A DNA stretch of 59,543 nt, taken from the IMG/VR virus record IMGVR_UViG_3300036846_000476, positions 1 to 59,543 of that record, one strand, 5' to 3'. Positions 1 through 7,486 of this stretch are shown in pieces (positions within the stretch are counted from its first letter, which is position 1; the number at the start of each line of letters is the position of its first letter). Origin of the DNA: a virus. Below the pieces are notes generated by a model that was not told the origin of the DNA, searched no databases, and worked only from the letters and a program-made list of their open reading frames with translations. The position numbers and the translations under genes are program-made.

Positions 1-127
1 AAGCCGACGCCGCGCCAGGAGGTGACGATCGCGCAGATCGGGGCCGCCGGGGTGCCGGTCTTTGTCATCAAGGACGAGGACAGCCTCGACGTATTTAAAA
101 ATTGGATAAGGGAACAAGTGGATGGGC
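1..127. repeat. Terminal direct repeat, left copy
   Basis: Identical to 59417-59543. Length 127 matches a common assembler k-mer, so it most likely marks a circular assembly (circular or circularly permuted DNA), not a physical terminal repeat. It lies inside one uninterrupted gene, which also argues against a packaging end. Confidence 0.95.
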
Positions 128-174
128 CTGATCGAAGAGCGCACCGGCGGCCCGTACGGGGTGTCGATGTATAA
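1..174 (+). CDS. VRR-NUC-type nuclease, 3' part (continues from the other end)
   Basis: These bases are the C-terminal part of a 116-residue protein whose start is at 59240; the linear cut falls inside the gene. The reading frame is continuous across the join because bases 1-127 equal 59417-59543. The part encoded here starts after the E-x-K motif and carries the conserved Gln of the TPRQ motif, then a hydrophobic strand (VPVFVIKD). The stop is TAA at 172-174. It overlaps the next small membrane gene by 8 bases if that gene starts at 167. See the entry at 59240 for function. Confidence 0.8.
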   Translation, partial: KPTPRQEVTIAQIGAAGVPVFVIKDEDSLDVFKNWIREQVDGPDRRAHRRPVRGVDV

Positions 175-322
175 GCGGCGCAAGAAGTTCACGGCCGGTC
201 GCGTGGCATGTCTCGGGGTCATCATCGCGCTGGTTGGCAATGAGCTGACTGAGGGGTGGGTGCGCGAGGCGTTTGAGATCGGCGCCATTATCATCGCCGT
301 GCTTGGGTTGATGCTCGAATGA
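167..322 (+). CDS. Small membrane protein
   Basis: A 51-residue protein with a basic N-terminus (MYKRRKKF) followed by two hydrophobic stretches, residues about 14-25 and 37-50, consistent with two membrane segments. An upstream in-frame ATG at 122 would give 66 residues but would overlap the nuclease gene by 53 bases. The ATG at 167 overlaps its stop by only 8, so 167 is preferred. The stop overlaps the next ATG (ATGA at 319). Function unknown; a holin-like or inner-membrane early protein are both possible. Confidence 0.6.
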   Translation: MYKRRKKFTAGRVACLGVIIALVGNELTEGWVREAFEIGAIIIAVLGLMLE

Positions 323-1908
323 TCACCCTTAGTACCGGTACTAACATGTTCGTCACCTCGAATGCCAAGCACGTCATCGTGCCCTGGCAGGAGAACCTCG
401 CCAGGGTGGTGCCGCATGCGCGCACCCTCGTGCACGAGGGTGCGCGCATGCTCGTGCTGCCCAACCGGCAGGACGAGATCAGGGTCGCGCGCAACCTCGG
501 GCTCGCGATCCCGTCGCCGGTCCTGACCAGTTATGATTGGCTCGGCAAGAAGCCCTGGGACATTCAGCGCACCACGACCGCGCTATTAGCCGAGAGCCCC
601 CGGGCCTACGTGCTGAACGAGTTCGGCACCGGCAAGACCCGCAGTGTTATTTGGGCAGCCGACTACCTCAAACGAACAGACAACATCGGGCCGGTGCTGG
701 TGACCGCACCCCTGTCGACATTAACCCCGGTGTGGGAAGCCGAACTCTTTCGGTTGATCCCAGCGGCGCGCGTCCAGCTGATCCACGGCACCAAGGCACG
801 ACGGATCGAACGCCTCAAGGAAGACGCCGATTGGTACATCATCAACCATCATGGCCTCGACCTGATGCTCGACGAGCTGATCGCGCGCAAGTTTCAGATC
901 TTCGTAATCGACGAGCTGGCGGTCCTGCGCAATCGAAGAACCTTATGGTGGAAGGCAGCCAATGTCCTGATGAACAACCAGGCCACCTCGGTCAAATACG
1001 TCTGGGGGCTGACGGGCTCGCCGACGCCGAAGGCCCCGACCGACGCCTGGGCGCAGATCAAGCTGATGACACCCGGTCAGACCACCCGGACCTTTACCAG
1101 GTTCCGTGACCTGACGATGCGCCAGGTCTCACCCTTTAGATGGGTGAAGCGGAACACCGCGCGCCAGCTGATCCACGACCAGATGCAGCCTGCCGTGCGC
1201 TTCGCGCTCGACGATGTGACCGAGCTGCCGGCGATCACCTACCGCAGCCAGAAGGTACCGCTCGAACCCGAGGCGGCGCAGGCCTACCAGCTGATGATGA
1301 ACAAGCTGCGGGTCATCACCAAAAACGGCGAGACGATCACCGCCGTCAACGAGGCGGTCCTGCAGAGTAAGTTACTGCAGGTCTCGTGCGGGTTCATCTA
1401 TACCGACAAAAAAGGGATTTACCGGTTACCCGTTAACTCACGGCTGCAAGCTCTTCTCGATATCGTCGAGAGCACCGACCGTAAGTTCCTGGTGTTCGTG
1501 CCGTTCCTGCATGCGCTCGACGGCGTCGCCACGTTTTTACAAAAAGCGGGCGAGGACATCGCGGTGGTGCATGGCCAGACTCCGGTCGGGTTTCGCAACA
1601 AGGTATTTAGATCGTTCCAGGAAAGCCTCGACGAGGTTCGCGGCATCGTCGCACACCCGGCCTGTATGTCGCACGGACTCACACTCACTGCCGCCAACAC
1701 GGTGATCTGGTACTCGCCGGTCAACAACTACGAGACCTACGAGCAGGCCAACGCGCGGGTCTACCGGCCAGGCCAGACCAGCAAGACTTTGATCGCGCAT
1801 CTGATCGGCACACCGGTCGAGCAGGCCACGTATCGGCGGCTGCAGGAGCGGGGTAACTTCCAGGGGATGCTGCTCGAGCTGTTCCACCGGCAGGAGCAGG
1901 ACCTATGA
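319..1908 (+). CDS. SNF2-type DEAD/H helicase
   Basis: A 529-residue superfamily 2 helicase of the SNF2/DEAD-box type found in phage replication modules. Seen in the sequence: Walker A EFGTGKT at residues 101-107, motif II IDEL near 197-200, motif III-like GLTGSP, and a C-terminal RecA domain with the motif VI pattern EQANARVYRPGQT. It is expected to translocate on or remodel duplex DNA during replication or recombination; the exact role is inferred. The start at 319 overlaps the previous stop (ATGA). A second ATG at 346 lies just after the palindrome at 329-344, so a start there would leave the palindrome between genes. A strong terminator follows at 1973. Confidence 0.85.
   Translation: MITLSTGTNMFVTSNAKHVIVPWQENLARVVPHARTLVHEGARMLVLPNRQDEIRVARNLGLAIPSPVLTSYDWLGKKPWDIQRTTTALLAESPRAYVLNEFGTGKTRSVIWAADYLKRTDNIGPVLVTAPLSTLTPVWEAELFRLIPAARVQLIHGTKARRIERLKEDADWYIINHHGLDLMLDELIARKFQIFVIDELAVLRNRRTLWWKAANVLMNNQATSVKYVWGLTGSPTPKAPTDAWAQIKLMTPGQTTRTFTRFRDLTMRQVSPFRWVKRNTARQLIHDQMQPAVRFALDDVTELPAITYRSQKVPLEPEAAQAYQLMMNKLRVITKNGETITAVNEAVLQSKLLQVSCGFIYTDKKGIYRLPVNSRLQALLDIVESTDRKFLVFVPFLHALDGVATFLQKAGEDIAVVHGQTPVGFRNKVFRSFQESLDEVRGIVAHPACMSHGLTLTAANTVIWYSPVNNYETYEQANARVYRPGQTSKTLIAHLIGTPVEQATYRRLQERGNFQGMLLELFHRQEQDL
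329..344. promoter_or_regulatory. Family A palindrome, exact
   Basis: TTAGTACCGGTACTAA, read in frame as Leu-Ser-Thr-Gly-Thr-Asn at the very start of the helicase gene. Confidence 0.85.
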
Positions 1909-1972
1909 CCTTGACAAATCACGACCAACCCCCTAAGTACCAATCGTCCATTAAGTCCATCCGAGTACAACT

Positions 1973-2007
1973 ACGGCGCGCGGCTCCGAACCGCGCGCCG
2001 TTTTTTT
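1973..2007 (+). terminator. Rho-independent terminator
   Basis: GC stem CGGCGCGCGG / CCGCGCGCCG with loop CTCCGAA, followed by seven T. It ends the transcript carrying the helicase gene. Confidence 0.9.
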
Positions 2008-2025
2008 ATTTGTCTTGGAGGTGAC

Positions 2026-2349
2026 ATGGGCTTCCACGAAGACGAGGTGCGGCGCGTCCTACGGTGGACGCCGAATTACTACGCCGCGACGCAACGGCTA
2101 TGGCCCAATCTTAAACGCGACGACCAGGAACTAATCGCTGCAGCTTTACAGGTGGTGAGCGATGACGCCCGGCGACATGATCAACAACTATCTCAAACTC
2201 CGCAGGAAGCTGGAGAAGATAGCGGAGAGGCACAAGCAGGAGCTGGAGCCCTACCTCGAACTGAAGAACCAGTTGGAGGTGAGCCTCTTAGCTCACCTCC
2301 ACGAAGCCAAGGTCGACAGCACAAAGTCCGAGGCCGGCACCGCGTTTAA
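2026..2349 (+). CDS. Small protein of unknown function
   Basis: Starts with a strong ribosome-binding site (TTGGAGG, 5 bases before ATG). The first 50 residues look protein-like (Trp and Tyr rich, then helical: RDDQELIAAALQVVSDDARR). The remaining ~57 residues overlap the next gene for 188 bases in another frame and are low complexity, so the C-terminal part may be an overprinted tail or a frameshift. No family recognised. It is the first gene after the terminator at 1973, so a promoter should lie in 1909-2025, but none is clear. Confidence 0.5.
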   Translation: MGFHEDEVRRVLRWTPNYYAATQRLWPNLKRDDQELIAAALQVVSDDARRHDQQLSQTPQEAGEDSGEAQAGAGALPRTEEPVGGEPLSSPPRSQGRQHKVRGRHRV

Positions 2350-2542
2350 GGCGACCGCCACATCGGTGACGGTCAAGGACTGGAACAAGACCCTGCCATT
2401 TATTATCGAGAACGAGCTGTGGGATCTGTTGGAAGGGCGCGTCGCGAAGAACGCGGCGATCGAGGTGATCGAGGAGCGCGCCGCACCGATCCCGGGCGTC
2501 GAAGTTTCTCAAACGACGGTCTTGCGGGTGCGTGCCGGGTAG
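2162..2542 (+). CDS. Coiled-coil protein of the replication module
   Basis: A 126-residue protein. Residues 8-45 form a charged amphipathic helix (RRKLEKIAERHKQELEPYLE) typical of a coiled coil. The rest is a compact domain with the pattern TATSVTVKDWNK followed by a helix and strands. The ATG has a weak GGTGAG site. It sits directly before the zinc-containing DNA-binding candidate and may belong to the same operon. Length and layout recall phage nuclease-inhibitor or recombination accessory proteins, but I do not recognise the family with confidence. Confidence 0.75.
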   Translation: MTPGDMINNYLKLRRKLEKIAERHKQELEPYLELKNQLEVSLLAHLHEAKVDSTKSEAGTAFKATATSVTVKDWNKTLPFIIENELWDLLEGRVAKNAAIEVIEERAAPIPGVEVSQTTVLRVRAG

Positions 2543-2559
2543 GTCTAAACTCGCATAAC

Positions 2560-2572
2560 TACAGTTCCTATA
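2560..2572. promoter_or_regulatory. Family B operator (TACAGTTCCTATA)
   Basis: Imperfect TATAG-N3-CTATA dyad 18 bases before the gene starting at 2590. It overlaps a perfect -10 hexamer TATAAT at 2569-2574 (plus strand); the -35 is weak. Confidence 0.6.
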
Positions 2573-2589
2573 ATATCGGAGGATGGACG

Positions 2590-3681
2590 ATGGCAGGGCA
2601 ACTTATCCCAATCGATCGCGGTCCCTCGAAGATCGTGCTGCACCGTCGATCGACGCTGCTCGATAACGCGAAGCAGGGACTGCAACCAAGCTTCGCTGTG
2701 ATCGGCTACAAGGGGCGCAACTGGCGTCTCAAATTCCGCAGTGAAGAAACCCTCCTGCGCGACGACCGTGGCCAGCCGCTCGGGTCCATCGAGGTCGTCA
2801 TTGTCGGGGTTAGCCCAAATATCTCACGACAGTATTTTGCCAAAAGCTACACCGAAGGCGACGACGAGGGGCCGGACTGCTTCTCGACCAATGGCGAGAA
2901 ACCCGACGCCGCCGCGCCACGCAAGCAGCACGAAGTCTGCGCCACCTGCAAATGGTCGGCATGGGGATCGCGGATCACCGACGCTGGCAAGCGCTCCAAG
3001 ATGTGCCAGGACACGCGCCGGCTGGCGGTGGTGCCGCTGATCGACATCGAGAACGAGACCTTCGGCGGCCCGATGCTACTGCGGTTACCACCGATGAGTT
3101 TGAATAATCTCGGGAACTATTCCGACTTCCTGGCACGCAAGGGTGCGTCCTTCGAGTATGTCGGCACCCGCATCGGGTTCGACTACGACGTCGCGTATCC
3201 GAGGCTCACTTTCGAGGCGATTGGCTTCTTGTCCGAAGAGGACCAGAAGCTGGTGATCGGCGAGGACGGCAGTGGTGGGGTCTGCGCCGACCCGATGCTG
3301 ATGCGGATGCTGTTCGACAACTCGAATGTCGGCCGCTCGGTCGAGGAAGAGGATACGAACAGTAAGGTCGTGCCGATGGCGCGCGGCGGCAAGCAAGCCG
3401 CGTCGGACCCGCGTCAGCCGCCGGAGGAACCCGAAGAACCCGAGGAACCGGCGGAGCCGATGGGCCCGCCTGCGCCAGAACCCCCTCCGCAGCCCCAGGA
3501 AGCGAAGAAACCGGTTAACCCGTTCCAGCAGGCGCTCAAGCCGCAAGCCCCACCAGAGCCCGTCCAGGAGCCCGCTAAGGCCCCTCGCGGCAAGAAGGTG
3601 AACCGGGGCTCGGTCATGCAGCCGGCGCCGGCCTCGCTCAACGAGGCGGTCGACAACCTGCTCGGCGACGACGCCGCTTAG
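2590..3681 (+). CDS. Probable ssDNA-binding/replication accessory protein with zinc motif
   Basis: 363 residues, start chosen at 2590 because GGAGG lies 7 bases upstream; the in-frame extension to 2419 overlaps the previous gene. An N-terminal beta-rich domain (about 1-240) contains a cysteine set, DCFS followed by CATCKW and MCQD, which could bind zinc as in T4-like ssDNA-binding proteins. The C-terminal 120 residues are a Pro/Glu/Ala-rich linker ending in an acidic tip (LLGDDAA), a usual trait of ssDNA-binding proteins. Its position between a helicase and a primase supports a replication role. The function is an inference; I cannot name the family. Confidence 0.6.
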   Translation: MAGQLIPIDRGPSKIVLHRRSTLLDNAKQGLQPSFAVIGYKGRNWRLKFRSEETLLRDDRGQPLGSIEVVIVGVSPNISRQYFAKSYTEGDDEGPDCFSTNGEKPDAAAPRKQHEVCATCKWSAWGSRITDAGKRSKMCQDTRRLAVVPLIDIENETFGGPMLLRLPPMSLNNLGNYSDFLARKGASFEYVGTRIGFDYDVAYPRLTFEAIGFLSEEDQKLVIGEDGSGGVCADPMLMRMLFDNSNVGRSVEEEDTNSKVVPMARGGKQAASDPRQPPEEPEEPEEPAEPMGPPAPEPPPQPQEAKKPVNPFQQALKPQAPPEPVQEPAKAPRGKKVNRGSVMQPAPASLNEAVDNLLGDDAA

Positions 3682-3702
3682 CACCCAGCTTGTTCGACGG
3701 CA

Positions 3703-3727
3703 GGGGGCGTCTTGACGCCCCCTTTTT
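3703..3727 (+). terminator. Rho-independent terminator
   Basis: Stem GGGGGCGTC / GACGCCCCC, loop TT, followed by five T. It separates the zinc-protein gene from the primase-helicase gene. Confidence 0.9.
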
Positions 3728-3742
3728 CCGGGACGTTGGGGA

Positions 3743-6673
3743 ATGCTCGATGCCGAGACATTTCTAGCTCGTATTGTCCCCGCCGACGGGTACATCGCCT
3801 TCGCCTACAAGGGCCCCAACTTCAGGGCGATGGCGCATAGGTTCTTTCCGTACCAGGATCTGACCGACGCCGCCAACTGGATGCGGTACGTCAGCCACAA
3901 GATCGACGTGTGGTACGCCGTCGCGTCCTACAAGGACGCAGCTCAGGCCAAGACCGACGGCAACGGCAACCCGATCTACAAGGGCAAGCGCGACCAGGCC
4001 AACACGGTCAGTTTGAAATGCTTCTGGTACGACGCCGATATCTCACGACCGGGTGATAATAAATCACCCGACCAGGTCTACACCGACGATCTGCATGTCA
4101 CGCGCTGGCTGGCCCAGGCTAAAACCCAGGGCCTGCCCATACCCAATCTGTGGATCAGGTCGGGCTACGGTGTGCACCTGTATTGGGTGCTGGACACACC
4201 GTTGCCCCGGGTCGAGTGGATAACGCACGCGCAGCGCTTCCGGCAGCTTTTAATAAACACCGGCGCGCGCGGCGACATCGGGGTCTCGACTGACTGCGCC
4301 CGCATACTCAGGATACCGGAGAGCTGGAACCACAAAGTCCCAGCCAACCCAACCCAATGCTACGACATGACGCCGCCGGCCATCGAGCAGCGCCTACCGG
4401 ACTACAAAACTCAGGACTTTATAAAACTACTGCCGGTTAGTACCGGTACTAAACAACTCACTGGTTCACCGGCCGCGCCGGTGAACCGTTCGCCGCTGCT
4501 CTCAGCGGCGAAGGCCGGGCTCGCTCGCGCGCCGCATGACTTTAAACTCATTGCCAACCGCTGCCCGCAGGTCGCCAGGTCGCTCGCCGAGGCAGGAGCA
4601 ACCGACGCCCGCCCGCTGTGGCACCTGATGCTCAATCTGGCTTATCTCTGCGGAGATAAGCAATCGGCGCACGATATCGGTTCGGCGCACCCAACCTACT
4701 CGGTGGCCGACACCGACAACAAGTGGGACCAGACCGAGGCCGAGCATCAACACAAGGATTTCGGCGCGCCCTTTTGCGCGAGCTTCGACAGCGCGCGACC
4801 GGGCATCTGCTCAATGTGTCACCACTGGCAGAAGATCACCTCGCCCTACAGCCTCGGTCTTCTCGACGATCCGACCACAACCGGCTTACCCAGTGGGTAC
4901 CGGCACGGCCAGGACGCCCTGGAGATTTATCTCAAGGATGGTTGGACGAAGCTAGTCGAGGGCGCGGTCTCCAACCCGAAGCTGTTCCGCCACGGCGACA
5001 CCTACCGGCTCCTGTTCGACTACACCTTCGCCGGCCGCGCCTCGCATGTCGTCATCAACGATAAGGACATCAGCTCGACGGTCGACAAGCTGCGCGGGCT
5101 CCTGGTGACACAAGGCGTCTCGCTCAATTACACAACCACCATACCGTTTGGGAAATTTATCATGGCCTGGATCGAGGAGCTGCGGAAACACACCGTCGTC
5201 GAGCTGAGGCCGCCCTTTGGCTGGGTGACCAACACAGATGGGACTTATCTGGGGCTTAGTGTCGCCGGAACCTTCTATGGGGCAGACGGGTCGGAAAATG
5301 AGGCTCTCACCGGTGACCCGAAGATCCACGAGTTTTACCAACCGAGGGGCAACATCGACACCTGGAAGAAGTCCGTCGAGTTTGTCGTTGGCACCAGGCC
5401 CGATCTGCAAGCGACCTTTGCCGTTGCATTCGCCGCGCCGATCATGGAGCTGGTCGGCGAGAGCGGCATTCTGTCGATATGGTCAAAGGAGTCGGCCACA
5501 TACAAAACATCGGTGTTTCACTCCGGCAGCTCGGTGTGGTGTGACCCTATAAGGGGCACCTCGGCGATCCGCGACACAACCAATTCAGTACAGCAAAGCT
5601 TAATGCAGACGCGGTTCATGCCGGTGTTCTGGGATGAAGTCCATATAGACACACCCGAACAGCGCGCCACGATGGTCGAGATGTTCTTTAACATCACGCA
5701 AGGTCGGGGCAGGGCGCGGCTCGACCAGAAGATGGAACAACGCGACCCGGGGCAGTGGCGCACGATGATGGCGACTGCATCGAACCACCCGATGAGCGAT
5801 CTCATAGAACAGGACCGGCAGGGAACCGATGCTGGCACGCTGCGGGTGTTCGAGTACCGGTTTGCAGTTCCCTCAGGACCTACCACTGGACCCAACATTG
5901 CCGGCGAGGCGCAGTACCACTACGGCCATGCCGGGCGGGTTTATGCAAAGTGGCTGGCTCAAAACGTCGACCGGATCAAAACCAACATCAAGCAGGTTAG
6001 GGAGATCATCAAAGAGAAACTCGAAGCCCGCAGATTGGAGGGGCCGAAGGGTAACGAGAGGTTCTACATCGCTTCTATCGTCGGCATCGTGGTCGGAGCG
6101 GCGATCGCCAAACACCTTGGCCTGGTCAACCTGCAGCCGAGCGGTATTTTGAATTTCCTGCTCGACCGTTTTATCGAGCAGCGCGCAGAGCGCGAAGAGA
6201 ACAACCCGGTGCACGACGAGGCAATGTGGCTGTCGCGCAACTTCGAGAAGTTTGTATCGGACCACACGGAGCATCTCTTAGTCACCCAGAGTTTCATCCC
6301 GCGCGGACGACCGCGCGCTGGCCTGCCCCAGGACCGGGTGCGGGTCCTGAAACAGCCAGGACCGAAGTGCGTCTATGCCAAGATCCACATTGGCCTCGAC
6401 GACGCCGAGATGCGCTTCGATCGGCAGGACTTCATCAAGTGGTGCTTCGCCAACGGGCTCTCATACAAGGGGCTGCTCGAGGTGATGCAGCGCGATTGGA
6501 GTGTGAGCGACAAGGTCAGGAACATCCTGGCCAAATCGACCGACTGGGCTTCGGGCGGGCAGGTCTACTACCACCGAGTCCCGCTGACGAGACCTGAGCT
6601 TTCCCACCATCTGGGTTGGGGAACGCCGGTTAGTACCGGTACTAACGTCGTACCACTGACAGGAGGAACGTGA
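3743..6673 (+). CDS. Primase-helicase (AEP primase domain plus SF3/DUF927-like ATPase)
   Basis: 976 residues. The N-terminus has the archaeo-eukaryotic primase/polymerase pattern: acidic pair in FWYDADI (D97, D99), SGYGVHLYW near 140-148, and CARILRIPESWNHK near 185-198. A cysteine pair (GICSMC) suggests a zinc knuckle before the ATPase half. The ATPase half resembles DUF927-type helicases: a Walker-A-like loop SKESATYKTS near residue 580, where the usual Gly-Lys is Tyr-Lys, and Walker B VFWDEVH near 628. It should prime and unwind DNA for the phage polymerase at 55132. Two family A palindromes are read in frame, at 4437 and 6630. The stop overlaps the next start (TGATG). Confidence 0.8.
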   Translation: MLDAETFLARIVPADGYIAFAYKGPNFRAMAHRFFPYQDLTDAANWMRYVSHKIDVWYAVASYKDAAQAKTDGNGNPIYKGKRDQANTVSLKCFWYDADISRPGDNKSPDQVYTDDLHVTRWLAQAKTQGLPIPNLWIRSGYGVHLYWVLDTPLPRVEWITHAQRFRQLLINTGARGDIGVSTDCARILRIPESWNHKVPANPTQCYDMTPPAIEQRLPDYKTQDFIKLLPVSTGTKQLTGSPAAPVNRSPLLSAAKAGLARAPHDFKLIANRCPQVARSLAEAGATDARPLWHLMLNLAYLCGDKQSAHDIGSAHPTYSVADTDNKWDQTEAEHQHKDFGAPFCASFDSARPGICSMCHHWQKITSPYSLGLLDDPTTTGLPSGYRHGQDALEIYLKDGWTKLVEGAVSNPKLFRHGDTYRLLFDYTFAGRASHVVINDKDISSTVDKLRGLLVTQGVSLNYTTTIPFGKFIMAWIEELRKHTVVELRPPFGWVTNTDGTYLGLSVAGTFYGADGSENEALTGDPKIHEFYQPRGNIDTWKKSVEFVVGTRPDLQATFAVAFAAPIMELVGESGILSIWSKESATYKTSVFHSGSSVWCDPIRGTSAIRDTTNSVQQSLMQTRFMPVFWDEVHIDTPEQRATMVEMFFNITQGRGRARLDQKMEQRDPGQWRTMMATASNHPMSDLIEQDRQGTDAGTLRVFEYRFAVPSGPTTGPNIAGEAQYHYGHAGRVYAKWLAQNVDRIKTNIKQVREIIKEKLEARRLEGPKGNERFYIASIVGIVVGAAIAKHLGLVNLQPSGILNFLLDRFIEQRAEREENNPVHDEAMWLSRNFEKFVSDHTEHLLVTQSFIPRGRPRAGLPQDRVRVLKQPGPKCVYAKIHIGLDDAEMRFDRQDFIKWCFANGLSYKGLLEVMQRDWSVSDKVRNILAKSTDWASGGQVYYHRVPLTRPELSHHLGWGTPVSTGTNVVPLTGGT
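4437..4452. promoter_or_regulatory. Family A palindrome, exact, inside the primase gene
   Basis: Read in frame as Val-Ser-Thr-Gly-Thr-Lys. Confidence 0.85.
6630..6645. promoter_or_regulatory. Family A palindrome, exact, near the primase 3' end
   Basis: Read in frame as Val-Ser-Thr-Gly-Thr-Asn, ten codons before the stop. Confidence 0.85.
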
Positions 6674-6846
6674 TGCCAAGAAGAACGCCCTCGGGGAAGA
6701 AGACCGCCGTCGCCGACGTCGAGGACAAGCTCAAGAAGGAGTACCCGAACAACCCCGGCGCGGTGTACGGCACGCTGAACAAGATCGGTTTAAAGCGCGG
6801 CAACAAGACCACCGCCAAGGGGCGGCGGGCAGCCAAGGGAGCCTGA
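6673..6846 (+). CDS. Small basic protein
   Basis: 57 residues, rich in Lys and Arg (MPRRTPSGKKTAVADVEDKL at the start, KGRRAAKGA at the end). GGAGG stands 7 bases before the ATG, and the start overlaps the primase stop (TGATG), so it is translationally coupled. Likely a DNA- or RNA-binding accessory protein; family not recognised. It is below the usual ORF-calling length. Confidence 0.75.
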   Translation: MPRRTPSGKKTAVADVEDKLKKEYPNNPGAVYGTLNKIGLKRGNKTTAKGRRAAKGA

Positions 6847-6847
6847 C

Positions 6848-7087
6848 ATGCGGATTAACATATACGACGAAGAGCTGGGTGAAGGCGTCGACCTGATCCA
6901 GCAAACATCGCGGAACGGCGAGGTGTTTCTCGGGTTGCGGGTGTGGCTCAAGTCACCGCAGGAAATCCTCGACCACTCGACACCGGAAGATGACGACCGA
7001 TCGGCGGTCACCTTCTGGTCACGCGACGTAAACGTTATCAAAGTTCTGATCGACCAGATGCGCTTGTCAATTTGGATTGACCCATAA
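6848..7087 (+). CDS. Protein of unknown function
   Basis: 79 residues, beta-rich and acidic (DEELGEGVDLIQQTS; VWLKSPQEILDHSTPEDDDR). It begins one base after the previous stop and is the last gene before the excisionase/integrase pair. No motif recognised. It may work with the replication proteins or in the integration switch. Confidence 0.75.
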   Translation: MRINIYDEELGEGVDLIQQTSRNGEVFLGLRVWLKSPQEILDHSTPEDDDRSAVTFWSRDVNVIKVLIDQMRLSIWIDP

Positions 7088-7088
7088 T

Positions 7089-7101
7089 TATAGGAGTGTT
7101 A
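7089..7101. promoter_or_regulatory. Family B operator (TATAGGAGTGTTA)
   Basis: TATAG-N3 dyad with its right arm degenerate. It ends 5 bases before the excisionase-like ATG and contains that gene's AGGAG ribosome-binding site, so a bound protein or an RNA hairpin here would affect expression of the integration genes. Confidence 0.6.
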
Positions 7102-7105
7102 TTAT

Positions 7106-7486
7106 ATGCCACGTATTCAAACACTTGAAGAAGTGGCGGAAGAATACCGCGTGTCACCGAGGTGGCTGCGCGACTATGTGCGCGCACACAACATCCCGGT
7201 GTTGCGCAGCCGTCACAAAATCAGGTTTGATCACGTCGCGATCACGAAACTTGAAGAGGAAATGCGATGTCGCTCAAAGTCCGAGAAAGAGGTGACCGTC
7301 CGGGGACGTACCAAATCTACGGCAGTGCAGGCGGGCAGCTCATACGACAGACTGCTCAGTCTCACAGCCTCAAGCTCGCCAAAGAAGAAGCCGCCCTCCT
7401 CGAGGCGCGGCTCATCAAGGAGGAACTCACCGGCGCAAAAGGTCGTCGCGATCGGCTCTTCGCCGAGATCGCCGAAGCATACATAG
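7106..7486 (+). CDS. Excisionase-like HTH protein
   Basis: 126 residues in the open frame. The first ~55 residues are a MerR/excisionase-type winged helix-turn-helix (LEEVAEEYRVSPRWLRDYVR, then a wing and a recognition-like KIRFDHVAITKLEEEM). AGGAG lies 9 bases upstream. From residue ~54 the frame overlaps the integrase gene for 220 bases, and its Ser/Lys/Arg-rich tail is probably a by-product of that overlap. The role as recombination directionality factor (Xis) is inferred from the domain and from its place directly before the integrase; a transcriptional regulator is the alternative. Confidence 0.75.
   Translation: MPRIQTLEEVAEEYRVSPRWLRDYVRAHNIPVLRSRHKIRFDHVAITKLEEEMRCRSKSEKEVTVRGRTKSTAVQAGSSYDRLLSLTASSSPKKKPPSSRRGSSRRNSPAQKVVAIGSSPRSPKHT

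Noticed and set aside
1-127. True direct terminal repeat of the virion DNA
   Set aside because: The length equals a common assembler k-mer and the repeat lies in the middle of a coding sequence; coverage data would be needed to claim a real repeat.
1911-1939. TTGACA with a possible promoter after the helicase gene
   Set aside because: The -10 at correct spacing (TAAGTA) is poor and a strong terminator follows at once.
3085-3795. 236-codon minus-strand frame opposite the zinc-protein gene
   Set aside because: Arg/Leu/Gly-rich antisense shadow in a G+C-rich gene, no ribosome-binding site.
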